Shown here piece after piece: positions 40,718 through 48,727 of a stretch of DNA of 64,000 nt. A model generated the notes under the pieces. The model was not told the origin of the DNA and ran no database searches. It saw nothing but the letters and a program-made list of their open reading frames with translations. Source of the stretch: Rhodococcus koreensis (lineage in GTDB: Bacteria; Actinomycetota; Actinomycetes; Mycobacteriales; Mycobacteriaceae); the NCBI RefSeq assembly GCF_900105905.1, contig NZ_FNSV01000005.1:5146001-5210000 (forward strand). Direction: 5' to 3'. The position numbers and the translations under genes were made by a program. Every line of letters begins with the position of its first letter. The stretch's first letter is position 1.

Positions 40718-41104
40718 GCTTCGGGCCCCTTCGGAAGGCTGCGGCCGCCGAGATAACCCGAAATTTACACACCGTCGGCTGACGCGCACCGGCGCAGGCG
40801 CGACCGGACAATCCCCAGCTCAGCTGCCCGTGGGCTCCTCTGCGCACGATGGTTTTGTTTCGTCCGGGTGACGCCGATCGACCGAAGTCTCGAAAACCTT
40901 CCGCGACCTCTTGCGCTCCGTCTGATTGTTTGACAATCTTACGTAGGAGGAAATGCGGCGTGGATCACACTTTCGCCGACTTCCGCACCAGCCGAGCCAT
41001 GGAGACACACGCGCTTCGCTCGAATCGCCTCACCGAACTCGGAATTCGGACCCAGTGCCGCCGCACCCCACGGCGCCTGCACCCTGCACACGAAGAGGGC
41101 AGTC
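40718..41104. other. 387-base intergenic region before the ABC transporter
   Basis: This is the only gap over 300 bases. It holds GntR operator 3 (40924-40938), a TTGACA element inside it, and a strong AGGAGG at 40945-40950 not followed by a convincing gene. An ATG three bases later opens a 78-codon frame rich in Arg, Ser and Pro that overlaps the transporter gene, which looks non-coding. An mRNA leader of more than 100 bases is likely. I see nothing else in it. Confidence 0.5.
40924..40938. promoter_or_regulatory. GntR operator 3 (ABC transporter promoter)
   Basis: GATTGT-TTG-ACAATC is a perfect 6-3-6 dyad that overlaps a TTGACA -35-like box at 40930-40935. It matches operators 1 and 2, linking the transporter to the hydroxyproline regulon. 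Confidence 0.7.
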
Positions 41105-41953
41105 ATGCAAAAAAGCACCAAGAGAGTTCTCGGCGTCGCCGGTATCTGCGTCGTCGCCGCGGCATCCGGCTACGTCGGCGCCGGCCTGAGCAGCGGATCG
41201 GAGTCCGGCGGCGTCGGGGGTCCGCAGGGCTCGTTCATCGACGACATCAAGGATCGGGGGGAACTGCGGGTAGGTGTGGCAATCGCCGCGCCGATGACCG
41301 TCCAGGGCGCCGACGGAACGCTCGGGGGACCGAACCTCATCCCACTGCGGGCGCTGGCGGACCAACTCGGGGTGGAACTGAAGCCGGTGGCCGCCGAATG
41401 GAAGAACATCGTCGCGGGACTGCAGGCCGATCGCTACGACTTCGCCGCCAACCTCGACTACACCGTCGAACGGTCGCTGGCCATCCAGTTCACCGATCCG
41501 GTCTACGAGTACCAGGCGGTGTACGTGGTGAAGGCCGACTCGCCGCACACCACCGCCGAACAGATCAGGGCGGACGGGGGTGCCGTCGCGACCGCGCAGG
41601 GCTCCGCTCCTGAAAAGGCGGTTCAGGAAACAGGATTGACCGTCATGCCGGTGGACAACTATTCCAACGCGCTCTCCGCCCTCCAGGCAGGTCGCGTGAT
41701 CGCGGAGTTCGCCGATCTGCCGACCGCCGAGGCCCAGACCCTCGCCGATCCCAGCCTGAAGATCGTCGTGCCCAATCCGCCGATCTACTCCGCGTCGGCC
41801 GCGTACGGTATCCCCGCCGACACCGACACGCGGTCGCTGCAGATCATCAACATCGCCATCGAGCGTGCACGCGAGAGCGGACAACTCGCCCGCGCCTACG
41901 CCGACGTCGACTACCACGAGATCGACGATCTCGGCGACCTGGTCAAGAAGTAG
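41105..41953 (+). CDS. ABC transporter substrate-binding protein (polar amino-acid type)
   Basis: The 282-residue protein has an N-terminal signal or anchor (VLGVAGICVVAAASGYVGAG) without a lipobox Cys, so it is secreted or membrane-tethered. The body is a family-3 binding protein: GELRVGVAIAAPM, RYDFAANLDYTVERSLAIQF and QAGRVIAEFADLPTAEAQ. It presents an amino acid to the permease encoded 12 bases downstream. Its place in the regulon suggests hydroxyproline or proline as ligand, which is inferred. GAAGAGGG precedes the ATG. Confidence 0.85.
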   Translation: MQKSTKRVLGVAGICVVAAASGYVGAGLSSGSESGGVGGPQGSFIDDIKDRGELRVGVAIAAPMTVQGADGTLGGPNLIPLRALADQLGVELKPVAAEWKNIVAGLQADRYDFAANLDYTVERSLAIQFTDPVYEYQAVYVVKADSPHTTAEQIRADGGAVATAQGSAPEKAVQETGLTVMPVDNYSNALSALQAGRVIAEFADLPTAEAQTLADPSLKIVVPNPPIYSASAAYGIPADTDTRSLQIINIAIERARESGQLARAYADVDYHEIDDLGDLVKK

Positions 41954-41964
41954 GGGCGGCAGCC

Positions 41965-42699
41965 ATGAACTACGAATTCGACTGGACCATCGTCGCCGAC
42001 GCGTTTCCCCTGATGCTCGAGGGCCTGGTCGTCACGCTCGAACTCACGGTCGTCACCATCGCGATCAGCATGGTCCTCGCCGTGCCCGTCGCGGTCGCGC
42101 GGATGTCGGAGATCGAACTGGTCCGCTGGGGGGCGCAGGCCTACATCGAAGTGTTCCGGTGCACCCCGATGCTCGTCCAGCTCTTCTGGATCTTCTACGC
42201 ACTCCCCGCCCTCACCGGTCTGACGATCTCCGGATTCACCTCGGCGATCATCGCACTGTCGGCGAACCTGACCGCATTCATGGCCGAGGCCTACCGAAGC
42301 GGATTCCAGGCAGTGCCCGTCGAGCAGGTCGAAGCCGGCAAGATGCTGCGCCTGACGCGACTGCAGCAGTTGCGCTACATCATTGTTCCCCAGGCGATTC
42401 GGCAGCAGACGCCGGTCATCCTCTCGCTGAACATCTCGATCTTCAAGGATTCGGCCCTGGTGTCGACGATCGCGGTCGCGGACCTGATGTTCGTCGCCAA
42501 CACGATCTCGTCCGAGACGTACCGTTCGCTGGAAGTCTTCACCCTCGCCGCGGTGATCTACTTCGCGGTCGCGTTCCCGGTCTCCCTGGCCACCAGCAAT
42601 CTCGAACGACGCATGCAGCAGAACTCGGCACGCGGGGCAACGGGCAGCCAGAGCTTCTTCAGCCGCATGATTCCCGGGCGACGGGTGGCGACGGCATGA
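41965..42699 (+). CDS. ABC transporter permease (HisM-type, amino acid)
   Basis: The 244-residue membrane protein has five or so hydrophobic segments, the start WTIVADAFPLMLEGLVVTLE, the family motif EVFRCTPMLVQLFWIFY, and the ATPase-contact loop AYRSGFQAVPVEQVEAGKML, followed by LRYIIVPQAIRQQTP. A single permease gene suggests a homodimeric channel. It is flanked by the binding protein and the ATPase genes of the same system. Confidence 0.85.
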   Translation: MNYEFDWTIVADAFPLMLEGLVVTLELTVVTIAISMVLAVPVAVARMSEIELVRWGAQAYIEVFRCTPMLVQLFWIFYALPALTGLTISGFTSAIIALSANLTAFMAEAYRSGFQAVPVEQVEAGKMLRLTRLQQLRYIIVPQAIRQQTPVILSLNISIFKDSALVSTIAVADLMFVANTISSETYRSLEVFTLAAVIYFAVAFPVSLATSNLERRMQQNSARGATGSQSFFSRMIPGRRVATA

Positions 42700-42751
42700 C
42701 GACAGACCACCGCACCCCCACCGATCGCACGAACCGAACCAGAGGCCAGCG

Positions 42752-43540
42752 ATGAAAACCCTCGAATCCACCGCACCGTTCCACACCGAAATCGGCGGCG
42801 TCCTCGTCTCCGCCCGCGGCCTGCAGAAGAGCTTCCACGGCCGCACCATCATGCGCAACGTCGACTTCGACATGCACGCCGGCGACATCACCGTCATCAT
42901 CGGCAAGAGCGGATCCGGCAAGAGCACCATGCTGCGCGCGCTCGCCGGTCTCACCGAGCCCGACGAGGGAACCATCGACTTCGACGGCGTCCGCGTCTTC
43001 GAGGACCAGCAGCGCACCGAGGCGTGGGCGGACAAGAGCTTTCACGTCGGCATGGTGTTCCAGACGTACACCCTCTGGCCGCACATGAACGTCCTCGACA
43101 ACCTCACCCTCGCGCCCCGCAAACGGCTCGGCATGTCCGGCTCGGAGGCACGGGACCGCGCCGAGTCCGCGCTCGCGGAGGTCGGGATGAAGCAGCACAT
43201 CCTCAGCCGGTGCACCCAGCTGTCCGGCGGTGAACGCCAGCGCGTCGCCATCGCCCGCGCGTTGATGATGAAGCCGCGACTGCTGCTGTGCGACGAGATC
43301 ACGTCGGCGCTCGACCCGCCGGTGGCCGCCGAGGTGCTCGAGGTGCTGCGGCGCCTGAAGGCCGAGGAGGGCATCGCCATCGCACTGGTCACCCACGACA
43401 TGGCCTTCGCGTCGAAGGCGGCCGACCGCCTGGTGTTCTTCCAGGACGGCGAGATCGCCGTGAACACCACGCCGGAACTCGCGTTCACCAGGTCCGACAA
43501 CGAAGAGCTGAACAAGTTCATCGACGCCGTCCGGTTCTGA
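42752..43540 (+). CDS. ABC transporter ATP-binding protein (amino-acid type)
   Basis: The 262-residue protein has Walker A GKSGSGKST at 51-59, a Q-loop in GMVFQTYTLWPHMNVLDN, the signature LSGGERQRVAIARAL, Walker B LLLCDEITSALDP and the switch His in LVTHDMAFA. Sequence is of the GlnQ/HisP type. It completes the uptake system with the two genes upstream. The 52-base gap before it contains no visible terminator. Confidence 0.9.
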   Translation: MKTLESTAPFHTEIGGVLVSARGLQKSFHGRTIMRNVDFDMHAGDITVIIGKSGSGKSTMLRALAGLTEPDEGTIDFDGVRVFEDQQRTEAWADKSFHVGMVFQTYTLWPHMNVLDNLTLAPRKRLGMSGSEARDRAESALAEVGMKQHILSRCTQLSGGERQRVAIARALMMKPRLLLCDEITSALDPPVAAEVLEVLRRLKAEEGIAIALVTHDMAFASKAADRLVFFQDGEIAVNTTPELAFTRSDNEELNKFIDAVRF

Positions 43541-43585
43541 CCGCACCACCCCCCGACACTCCGATCGAACGGGAGCCGCTAGACC

Positions 43586-44359
43586 ATGAGCCCAACCCAG
43601 ACCATTCGCAGGTTCGACGACCACGTCGTGATCGTCACCGGCGCCGGCGGCGGCATCGGTGCCGCGATCAGCGCCCGGTTCGCCGGCGAGGGCGCTCGCG
43701 TCCTCGTGTGCGACGCCGACGACGCAGCTGCCAAGGCCGTCGCCGACGAACTCGCCGGGCGGGGTCTGCTCGCCGAGGCCCGGGTCTTCGACGTCACCGA
43801 CCCCGACGCGTGCGCGGCACTCGCCGCGGACGTCGTCGAGAGCCACGGCCGGATCGACGTCCTGGCGAACAACGCGGGCATCAACCGCCGCGGCGACCTT
43901 CTGTCGCTGACCGAGGACGACTGGTCCGCCACGTTCGCCGTGAACGTCGACGCCCTCTTCCACCTGTGCCGCGCAGTCCTGCCGACGATGATCGGGGCAG
44001 GCGGGGGCGCCATCGTCAACACCGCGTCCCAGTGGGGCCTGTACCCGGCCCCGGGGCACGTCGCCTACAACGTCTCCAAGGCCGCGGTGGTCTCCTTCAC
44101 CCAGAACCTCGCCCGCGACTACGCCCCGCACAACATCCGGGTCAACGCCGTGTGCCCCGGAGAGATTCGTACCCCGATGCTCGAGGCAGGCCTGGCCCGC
44201 AAGGGCCTGACGGTCGCCGATCTCGACGCGAAGGTCCCGTTCGGGAGGATCGGGCGACCCGAGGAGGTCGCCGCGCTCGTCGCGTTCCTCGCGTCGGACG
44301 AGGCCCCGTTCCTCTGCGGTGCGGCCGTGGAAATCACCGGCGCGCAGGCTGTCTCGTGA
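43586..44359 (+). CDS. short-chain dehydrogenase/reductase (FabG-like)
   Basis: The 257-residue classical SDR has IVTGAGGGIGAAISARFA, LANNAGINRR and the catalytic set Ser-Tyr-Lys in NTASQWGLYPAPGHVAYNVSKA, with VNAVCPGEIRTPMLE beyond it. It should oxidise or reduce a hydroxyl/keto pair with NAD(P). It lies directly after the ABC transporter and overlaps a second SDR gene by 4 bases. It may act on an alternative hydroxyproline isomer or side product; no specific substrate is visible. Confidence 0.8.
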   Translation: MSPTQTIRRFDDHVVIVTGAGGGIGAAISARFAGEGARVLVCDADDAAAKAVADELAGRGLLAEARVFDVTDPDACAALAADVVESHGRIDVLANNAGINRRGDLLSLTEDDWSATFAVNVDALFHLCRAVLPTMIGAGGGAIVNTASQWGLYPAPGHVAYNVSKAAVVSFTQNLARDYAPHNIRVNAVCPGEIRTPMLEAGLARKGLTVADLDAKVPFGRIGRPEEVAALVAFLASDEAPFLCGAAVEITGAQAVS

Positions 44360-45114
44360 ACATCCTCGCGGCAGGTCCGCTCGCAGGAAGGGCTGTCCTG
44401 GTGACCGGTGCGTCCCGGGGTATCGGTGCGGCCACCGCCCGCGTGATCCACCGTGACGGTGGCACCGTCGTCGTGCACTACGCGTCGAATGAGCGCGCTG
44501 CGAAGAACCTTGCCGAGGAACTCGGCGGCACTCGGGTGCACCTCGTCCAGGGGGACCTCACCGACCCCGCCGCCACCCGCGACGTGTGGGCGGAGGCGGT
44601 GCGTGTGTGCGGGCGGATCGACGTGCTGGTCAACAACGCCGGTGCCTGGATCGCGTCCCCGATCGACGACGAGTCCGAGTGGAACGAGGGGTGGACTCGC
44701 AACCTCGCCTTGAACCTCACCGCGCCCGCCGATCTGACCCGGTACGCGATCACGCATTTCCGCGAACACGGCGGCGGCGCCGTGGTCACCGTCGCCAGCC
44801 GCTCCTCCCATCGGGGTGACGACGCCGACCATCTGGCGTACGGTGCCGCGAAGGGCGCGATCCTGGCGCTCACCCGAGGTGTCGCCCGCGGCTTCGCCGG
44901 CGACGACATCCTCGCGTACGCGGTGGCACCGGGATGGGTGGCCACCGATCTCGCCGACGACGCGGTGACCAGCGGCGCCGCCGCCGCGCTACCCCTCGGC
45001 GAGGTCACACCGCCGCAGGACGTGGCCGAGACGATCGCGTTCCTCGCGTCCGGTCGTGCCCGTCACGCGACCGGGGCCACCGTCGACATCACGGGAGCCG
45101 ACTACGTTCGCTGA
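44356..45114 (+). CDS. short-chain dehydrogenase/reductase
   Basis: The 252-residue SDR has VLVTGASRGIGAATARVI, VLVNNAGAWIASP and the catalytic Ser-Tyr-Lys in VASRSSHRGDDADHLAYGAA followed by KGA. The GTG start overlaps the stop of the previous SDR (GTGA), so the two are translationally coupled and might form a heteromeric or sequential enzyme pair. It ends the plus-strand hydroxyproline unit and is convergent with a peptidase gene. Confidence 0.8.
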   Translation: MNILAAGPLAGRAVLVTGASRGIGAATARVIHRDGGTVVVHYASNERAAKNLAEELGGTRVHLVQGDLTDPAATRDVWAEAVRVCGRIDVLVNNAGAWIASPIDDESEWNEGWTRNLALNLTAPADLTRYAITHFREHGGGAVVTVASRSSHRGDDADHLAYGAAKGAILALTRGVARGFAGDDILAYAVAPGWVATDLADDAVTSGAAAALPLGEVTPPQDVAETIAFLASGRARHATGATVDITGADYVR

Positions 45115-45135
45115 CAGTCCGGACGCGGACCGGGT

Positions 45136-46731
45136 TCACAGCGGTGCGGTGATCGGCGCCTCGGGTGCCTCCGTGACGTTCGTGTGCCCGGTCTCGAGGT
45201 ACTCGGTGACGGCCTGGTCGACGACGGCGTTGCCGCCCTGGATCCCGGCGCCGTGATCTCCACCCCCGACGGTGACGAGGTTCGCCCCCATGTCGTGGGC
45301 GAGTCGAACTCCGCCCTGATAGGGCGTCTGCGGGTCGCGCAGGCCCTGCAGGACGAGCGGCGGCGTCGCCAGCCCCCGGTTGCTCAACGCGGGCGGCGCG
45401 ACGACGGGCGGCGCGCCGGCGCAGAACGTTCCGGAGCTGTAGCCGTACCCGATGAGGTCGAAGAGATCTCCGGTGACGAACGTGGAGAACAGCCAGCCGG
45501 GGATGCGGTCCGGCCGCGCCGCGACGGTGTTCTCGTTGCACAGCACGAGCGTCTGCATCGTCTGGGACTGGAGCAGTCGCGCGTACTCCTGCTCCGTCAG
45601 GTCGTTCAGCCCGGCACCCTCGGGGATCGCGCCGGGTCCGTCGCGGACCACCCGGGCCAGGAGCGGCCAGTTGTTCCGGGCGGGAAGCAGTTGCCGTGTC
45701 ATCACGTAGATGCTGGACGACGTCTGGGTGTGCGACGGATTTGCGATGCCACGGATGAAGGCCTCGAACTGGACCCGGGCAGGCCCGGTCAGATCGACCC
45801 CGCCGCGGTAGGCGTCGGCGAGCGATTCCAGGCCGGGCGGTACGTCACCGACCTGGGCGGGCGGCGGCGCGAGCGTCGGGTTGCCGCCCGCCTCCTCGAC
45901 GATCCGGTCCGACCACCGCTGGTAGACCTTCAGCGGGGTGTCGCCGAGCCCGTACGTGTCGTCGTGGGCGGCGACCCAGTCCATGAGGTCGTAGAAGCGT
46001 TCCTTGTAACCGTCGTTCTGCTGCCACAGCACGTCGTTCCACAGCCACTTCTGGTCGACCGCGGAATCGAGGACCATCCGGCCGGTGTGCTGCGGGAACA
46101 GCGTCGCGTAGGTGGATCCGAGGATGGTGCCGTAGGACAGGCCGTAGATGTCGATGACGTCCTCGCCGAGTGCCGCCCGGACCTGCTCCCAGTCCCGCGC
46201 GGTGTTCTCGGTCGTCAGGTGCGCCGTGGTGCCCGGCGCCGCGGACTCGCACGCGGCACGCGTTGCGGCGCCGCCGAAGCCGAGGCCCATCGCCGTCGTC
46301 TGCTCGGGGGACAGGGCGCAGTCGACGGCACCGGCGTACGGGAGACCGCGCGGTTGCACACCGATCACGTCCCACTGTGCGCGGACGGCGTCGGGCAGCA
46401 CGTCGACGAACATGCTGTTCGAGCCGATCGCGTCTCCGCCCGGCCCACCGGGATTGGTGAACAGCACGCCTCGCCGCGCGGCGGGATCCTCGGCGCGGTG
46501 GCGGGTGACGAGGACGTCGATCGTGCCGGCGGCCGGATCCGCATAGTTGCGGGGCACGGTGACCGACCCGCACTGCTCGGACGCCGGATCGAGTTCGTAT
46601 TCGGCCGGGCAGGGCCCCCAGTCGAGTTCGTCGCTCGGCGCCGGCTGCGCGGCGGCGATCGGTGTGACCCCCGCCGCGACGACGACGCTGATGCCGACGG
46701 CCAGGGCCGCTCGTCCGAAGATCCCCCGCAT
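45136..46731 (-). CDS. secreted tripeptidyl-aminopeptidase-like alpha/beta hydrolase
   Basis: The 531-residue protein has an N-terminal signal peptide (ALAVGISVVVAAGVTPIAAA then AQP). Its fold is that of SCO7095-type or TAP-like peptidases: GVLFTNPGGPGG oxyanion region, nucleophile Ser199 in IYGLSYGTILGS, and a C-terminal TAP-like part with PQTPYQGGVRLAHDMG and the catalytic His in GGGDHGAG. Such enzymes release tripeptides or act on proline-rich peptides outside the cell. A supply of hydroxyproline-containing peptides for the adjacent locus is conceivable but unproven. Confidence 0.8.
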   Translation of the reverse strand: MRGIFGRAALAVGISVVVAAGVTPIAAAQPAPSDELDWGPCPAEYELDPASEQCGSVTVPRNYADPAAGTIDVLVTRHRAEDPAARRGVLFTNPGGPGGDAIGSNSMFVDVLPDAVRAQWDVIGVQPRGLPYAGAVDCALSPEQTTAMGLGFGGAATRAACESAAPGTTAHLTTENTARDWEQVRAALGEDVIDIYGLSYGTILGSTYATLFPQHTGRMVLDSAVDQKWLWNDVLWQQNDGYKERFYDLMDWVAAHDDTYGLGDTPLKVYQRWSDRIVEEAGGNPTLAPPPAQVGDVPPGLESLADAYRGGVDLTGPARVQFEAFIRGIANPSHTQTSSSIYVMTRQLLPARNNWPLLARVVRDGPGAIPEGAGLNDLTEQEYARLLQSQTMQTLVLCNENTVAARPDRIPGWLFSTFVTGDLFDLIGYGYSSGTFCAGAPPVVAPPALSNRGLATPPLVLQGLRDPQTPYQGGVRLAHDMGANLVTVGGGDHGAGIQGGNAVVDQAVTEYLETGHTNVTEAPEAPITAPL

Positions 46732-46824
46732 ACTCCCGCTGCCCCCTCGTGGTCTCGCGATCGTTCCGCGGCCAGTCTCTCAGATCTCGTCCACCGCAGC
46801 GGGATGTGCGACCGCGTCCGTGCG

Positions 46825-48432
46825 TCAGCCGGCGCCGAGACCGACCACGGCGACCATCAGTGGCAGCAGGACGATAATGAGGATTCCGCCGATGATGTCG
46901 AACGTGATCCCGCTTCGGATCATCGTAGTGATCCGTACCGCGCCGGAGCCGTAGACCACGGCGTTCTGCGGCGTCGACACCGGCAGCATGAAGCCGAACG
47001 ACGCGGCGAACGTGGCCGCGAGGGCCGGGACGAACGGGTTGACCCCGGCCGCGATCGCCACCGGAATCACGATCGGCACCACGACCGCCGCGGACGCCGT
47101 GTTGCTCGTCGTCTCCGACACGGCGATGGCCAGGAGCACGGCGAAGATCGTGATGGCGACGACGCTCGTCAGGCCCAGCGAATCGGCGACCGAGGTGCCG
47201 ATCGTCTCGGCGAGACCGGTGTCGGCGAGCAGCGACCCGAAGATGATACCGGTGCCGAACAGGACGATCGTGCCCCAGTCGATCTGCGCCGCGTCCCGCC
47301 AGCGCAGAGTGAACTCGCGTTGTTCCCAGTCGGTCGGCAGCAGGAACAGCAGCGCCGCCCCGAACACCGCCACCATGCCTTCGTCGAGGCGGTCGCTGAT
47401 CGTCGCGTAGAGGTCGGAGTCGTTGCCGGCGATCACCGCGACGACGCCGGGCAGGATCCACAGCGACACCGTGACCCCGAACGCGATGAGCGTGTTCTTC
47501 TGGGCACGGGACAGGGGGCCCATGTCGGCGCGCTGCTCCGCCAGGTAGTCGGAGACGCCTTCGATGCGCCGGATCTCCGGCTTGTTGAGGCGCAGCAGGA
47601 TGAAGGTGAGCGCAATGAACATCACCAAGCAGATCGGGACGGCCATGGCCACCCACTGCCCGAAGGTGATCCGCTCCCCGGTGGCCTCCTCGATGAGCCC
47701 CCGTCCGATCAGGTTCGGGGGGCTCCCGACCGGCGTCAGCAGGCCGCCCACGCTGGCGCCGTACGCGAGCATCAGCATGATCGCGGCGCCGACGCGGAGC
47801 CGCAACGGGTCGAAGTCCGGAGCGACCACACCGCGGTGCTGCATCACCTTGGCGATGACGCCGAGGATGCCCAGGGCCGTGGGCAGCAGCATGGCCACGG
47901 TCGCGGTGTTGGACACGAACGCCGACAGCCCGCACGTGATGACGCCGAACGCGACGATGACCCCGGTGGTGGACTGGCCGACCCGTGGCAGCGTCAGGAT
48001 CCGGAACGCGAACCGCCGCGCCACGCCGTGCTCGAGCATCGCCTGGGCGAGGATGAACGCGCCGATGAACGTGAAGATCGTCGACGAACCGAACGCCGAG
48101 AGGACCTCGTCGGCAGGCGCCACCCCCAGAAACACCACGACGGCCACACCGAGCAGCCCGCCGATCGGGATCGGCACCGCCTCGGACACCCACAGCACGA
48201 TGACGCCGAGCAGCACGCCCGCCAGCGTCTGCTGGTTCGGCGGAATCTCGAGGGGAAGCGCGAGGAATCCGATCGTGATCAGCGGGGCGAGAAAGAGCCC
48301 GATCGTGCGGCGGCCCTTCTCGAATCGCTCCTCCGCGGGCGAGAGGTGCTGCTCGCCGAGGCTGCGGTACGTCGAGTGTCCGAGCAACGCCTTGTCGACG
48401 TCGGTTCGGTCGCCCTGGTTGTCGGTGGTCAT
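46825..48432 (-). CDS. DASS-family sodium/anion symporter (SLC13-like)
   Basis: The 535-residue protein has 11 or more hydrophobic segments and both SNT signatures of the divalent anion:sodium symporter family: FVSNTATVAMLLPTALGI in the first half and SETTSNTASAAVVVPIVIPV in the second, with a TPVGSPPNLIGRG loop. It would import a di- or tricarboxylate, or possibly sulfate or another dianion, with sodium. The ATG is chosen just before a soluble N-terminal arm. It is divergent from the permease of the xsc locus, so sulfonate-type anions are a possible cargo. Confidence 0.85.
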   Translation of the reverse strand: MTTDNQGDRTDVDKALLGHSTYRSLGEQHLSPAEERFEKGRRTIGLFLAPLITIGFLALPLEIPPNQQTLAGVLLGVIVLWVSEAVPIPIGGLLGVAVVVFLGVAPADEVLSAFGSSTIFTFIGAFILAQAMLEHGVARRFAFRILTLPRVGQSTTGVIVAFGVITCGLSAFVSNTATVAMLLPTALGILGVIAKVMQHRGVVAPDFDPLRLRVGAAIMLMLAYGASVGGLLTPVGSPPNLIGRGLIEEATGERITFGQWVAMAVPICLVMFIALTFILLRLNKPEIRRIEGVSDYLAEQRADMGPLSRAQKNTLIAFGVTVSLWILPGVVAVIAGNDSDLYATISDRLDEGMVAVFGAALLFLLPTDWEQREFTLRWRDAAQIDWGTIVLFGTGIIFGSLLADTGLAETIGTSVADSLGLTSVVAITIFAVLLAIAVSETTSNTASAAVVVPIVIPVAIAAGVNPFVPALAATFAASFGFMLPVSTPQNAVVYGSGAVRITTMIRSGITFDIIGGILIIVLLPLMVAVVGLGAG

Positions 48433-48610
48433 GGCGCCTCCCGCGGCGACGTGGATCGGTACCGAAGTAGTACCCGTCGGGAGGGGCGTTATGCGCTCCG
48501 CGCGACCCGGGCCCGACCACCGCCGACCTCGGATCCGTACAACCTCTGGTCCCTCTCCTCCCCGCAAATCTGGCTCTGGGCGGTCGCTGTTTCCGAGTCG
48601 TAAGGTGAGG

Positions 48611-48629
48611 TGACTCACCAAATGAGTGA
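48611..48629. promoter_or_regulatory. dyad TGACTCA-N5-TGAGTGA
   Basis: Seven-bp arms with one mismatch flank 5 bases in the 295-base divergent gap between the DASS symporter and the permease at 48728. It is a plausible shared operator. The binding protein is unknown. Confidence 0.4.
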
Positions 48630-48727
48630 TGTGGATCACACCTGCTCGGTGCCCGCCCTGCACCACCGTCCGGCGTCGGACGGCCGCAGGCAGCCGGCGC
48701 GCTCGGTCAACGCCCTCTGGAGGAAAT

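Noticed and set aside
40953..41189. 78-codon frame after a strong ribosome site
   Set aside because: The product is Arg/Ser/Pro-rich and without structure, overlaps the ABC binding-protein gene, and the spacing from AGGAGG to ATG is only two bases. It is more likely non-coding.
45184..48603. A 1,139-codon open frame on the plus strand
   Set aside because: It runs antisense to the peptidase and the DASS symporter, both of which have clear family motifs. Its translation is rich in Arg, Asp and Gly without domains, as expected for an open shadow frame in high-GC DNA.
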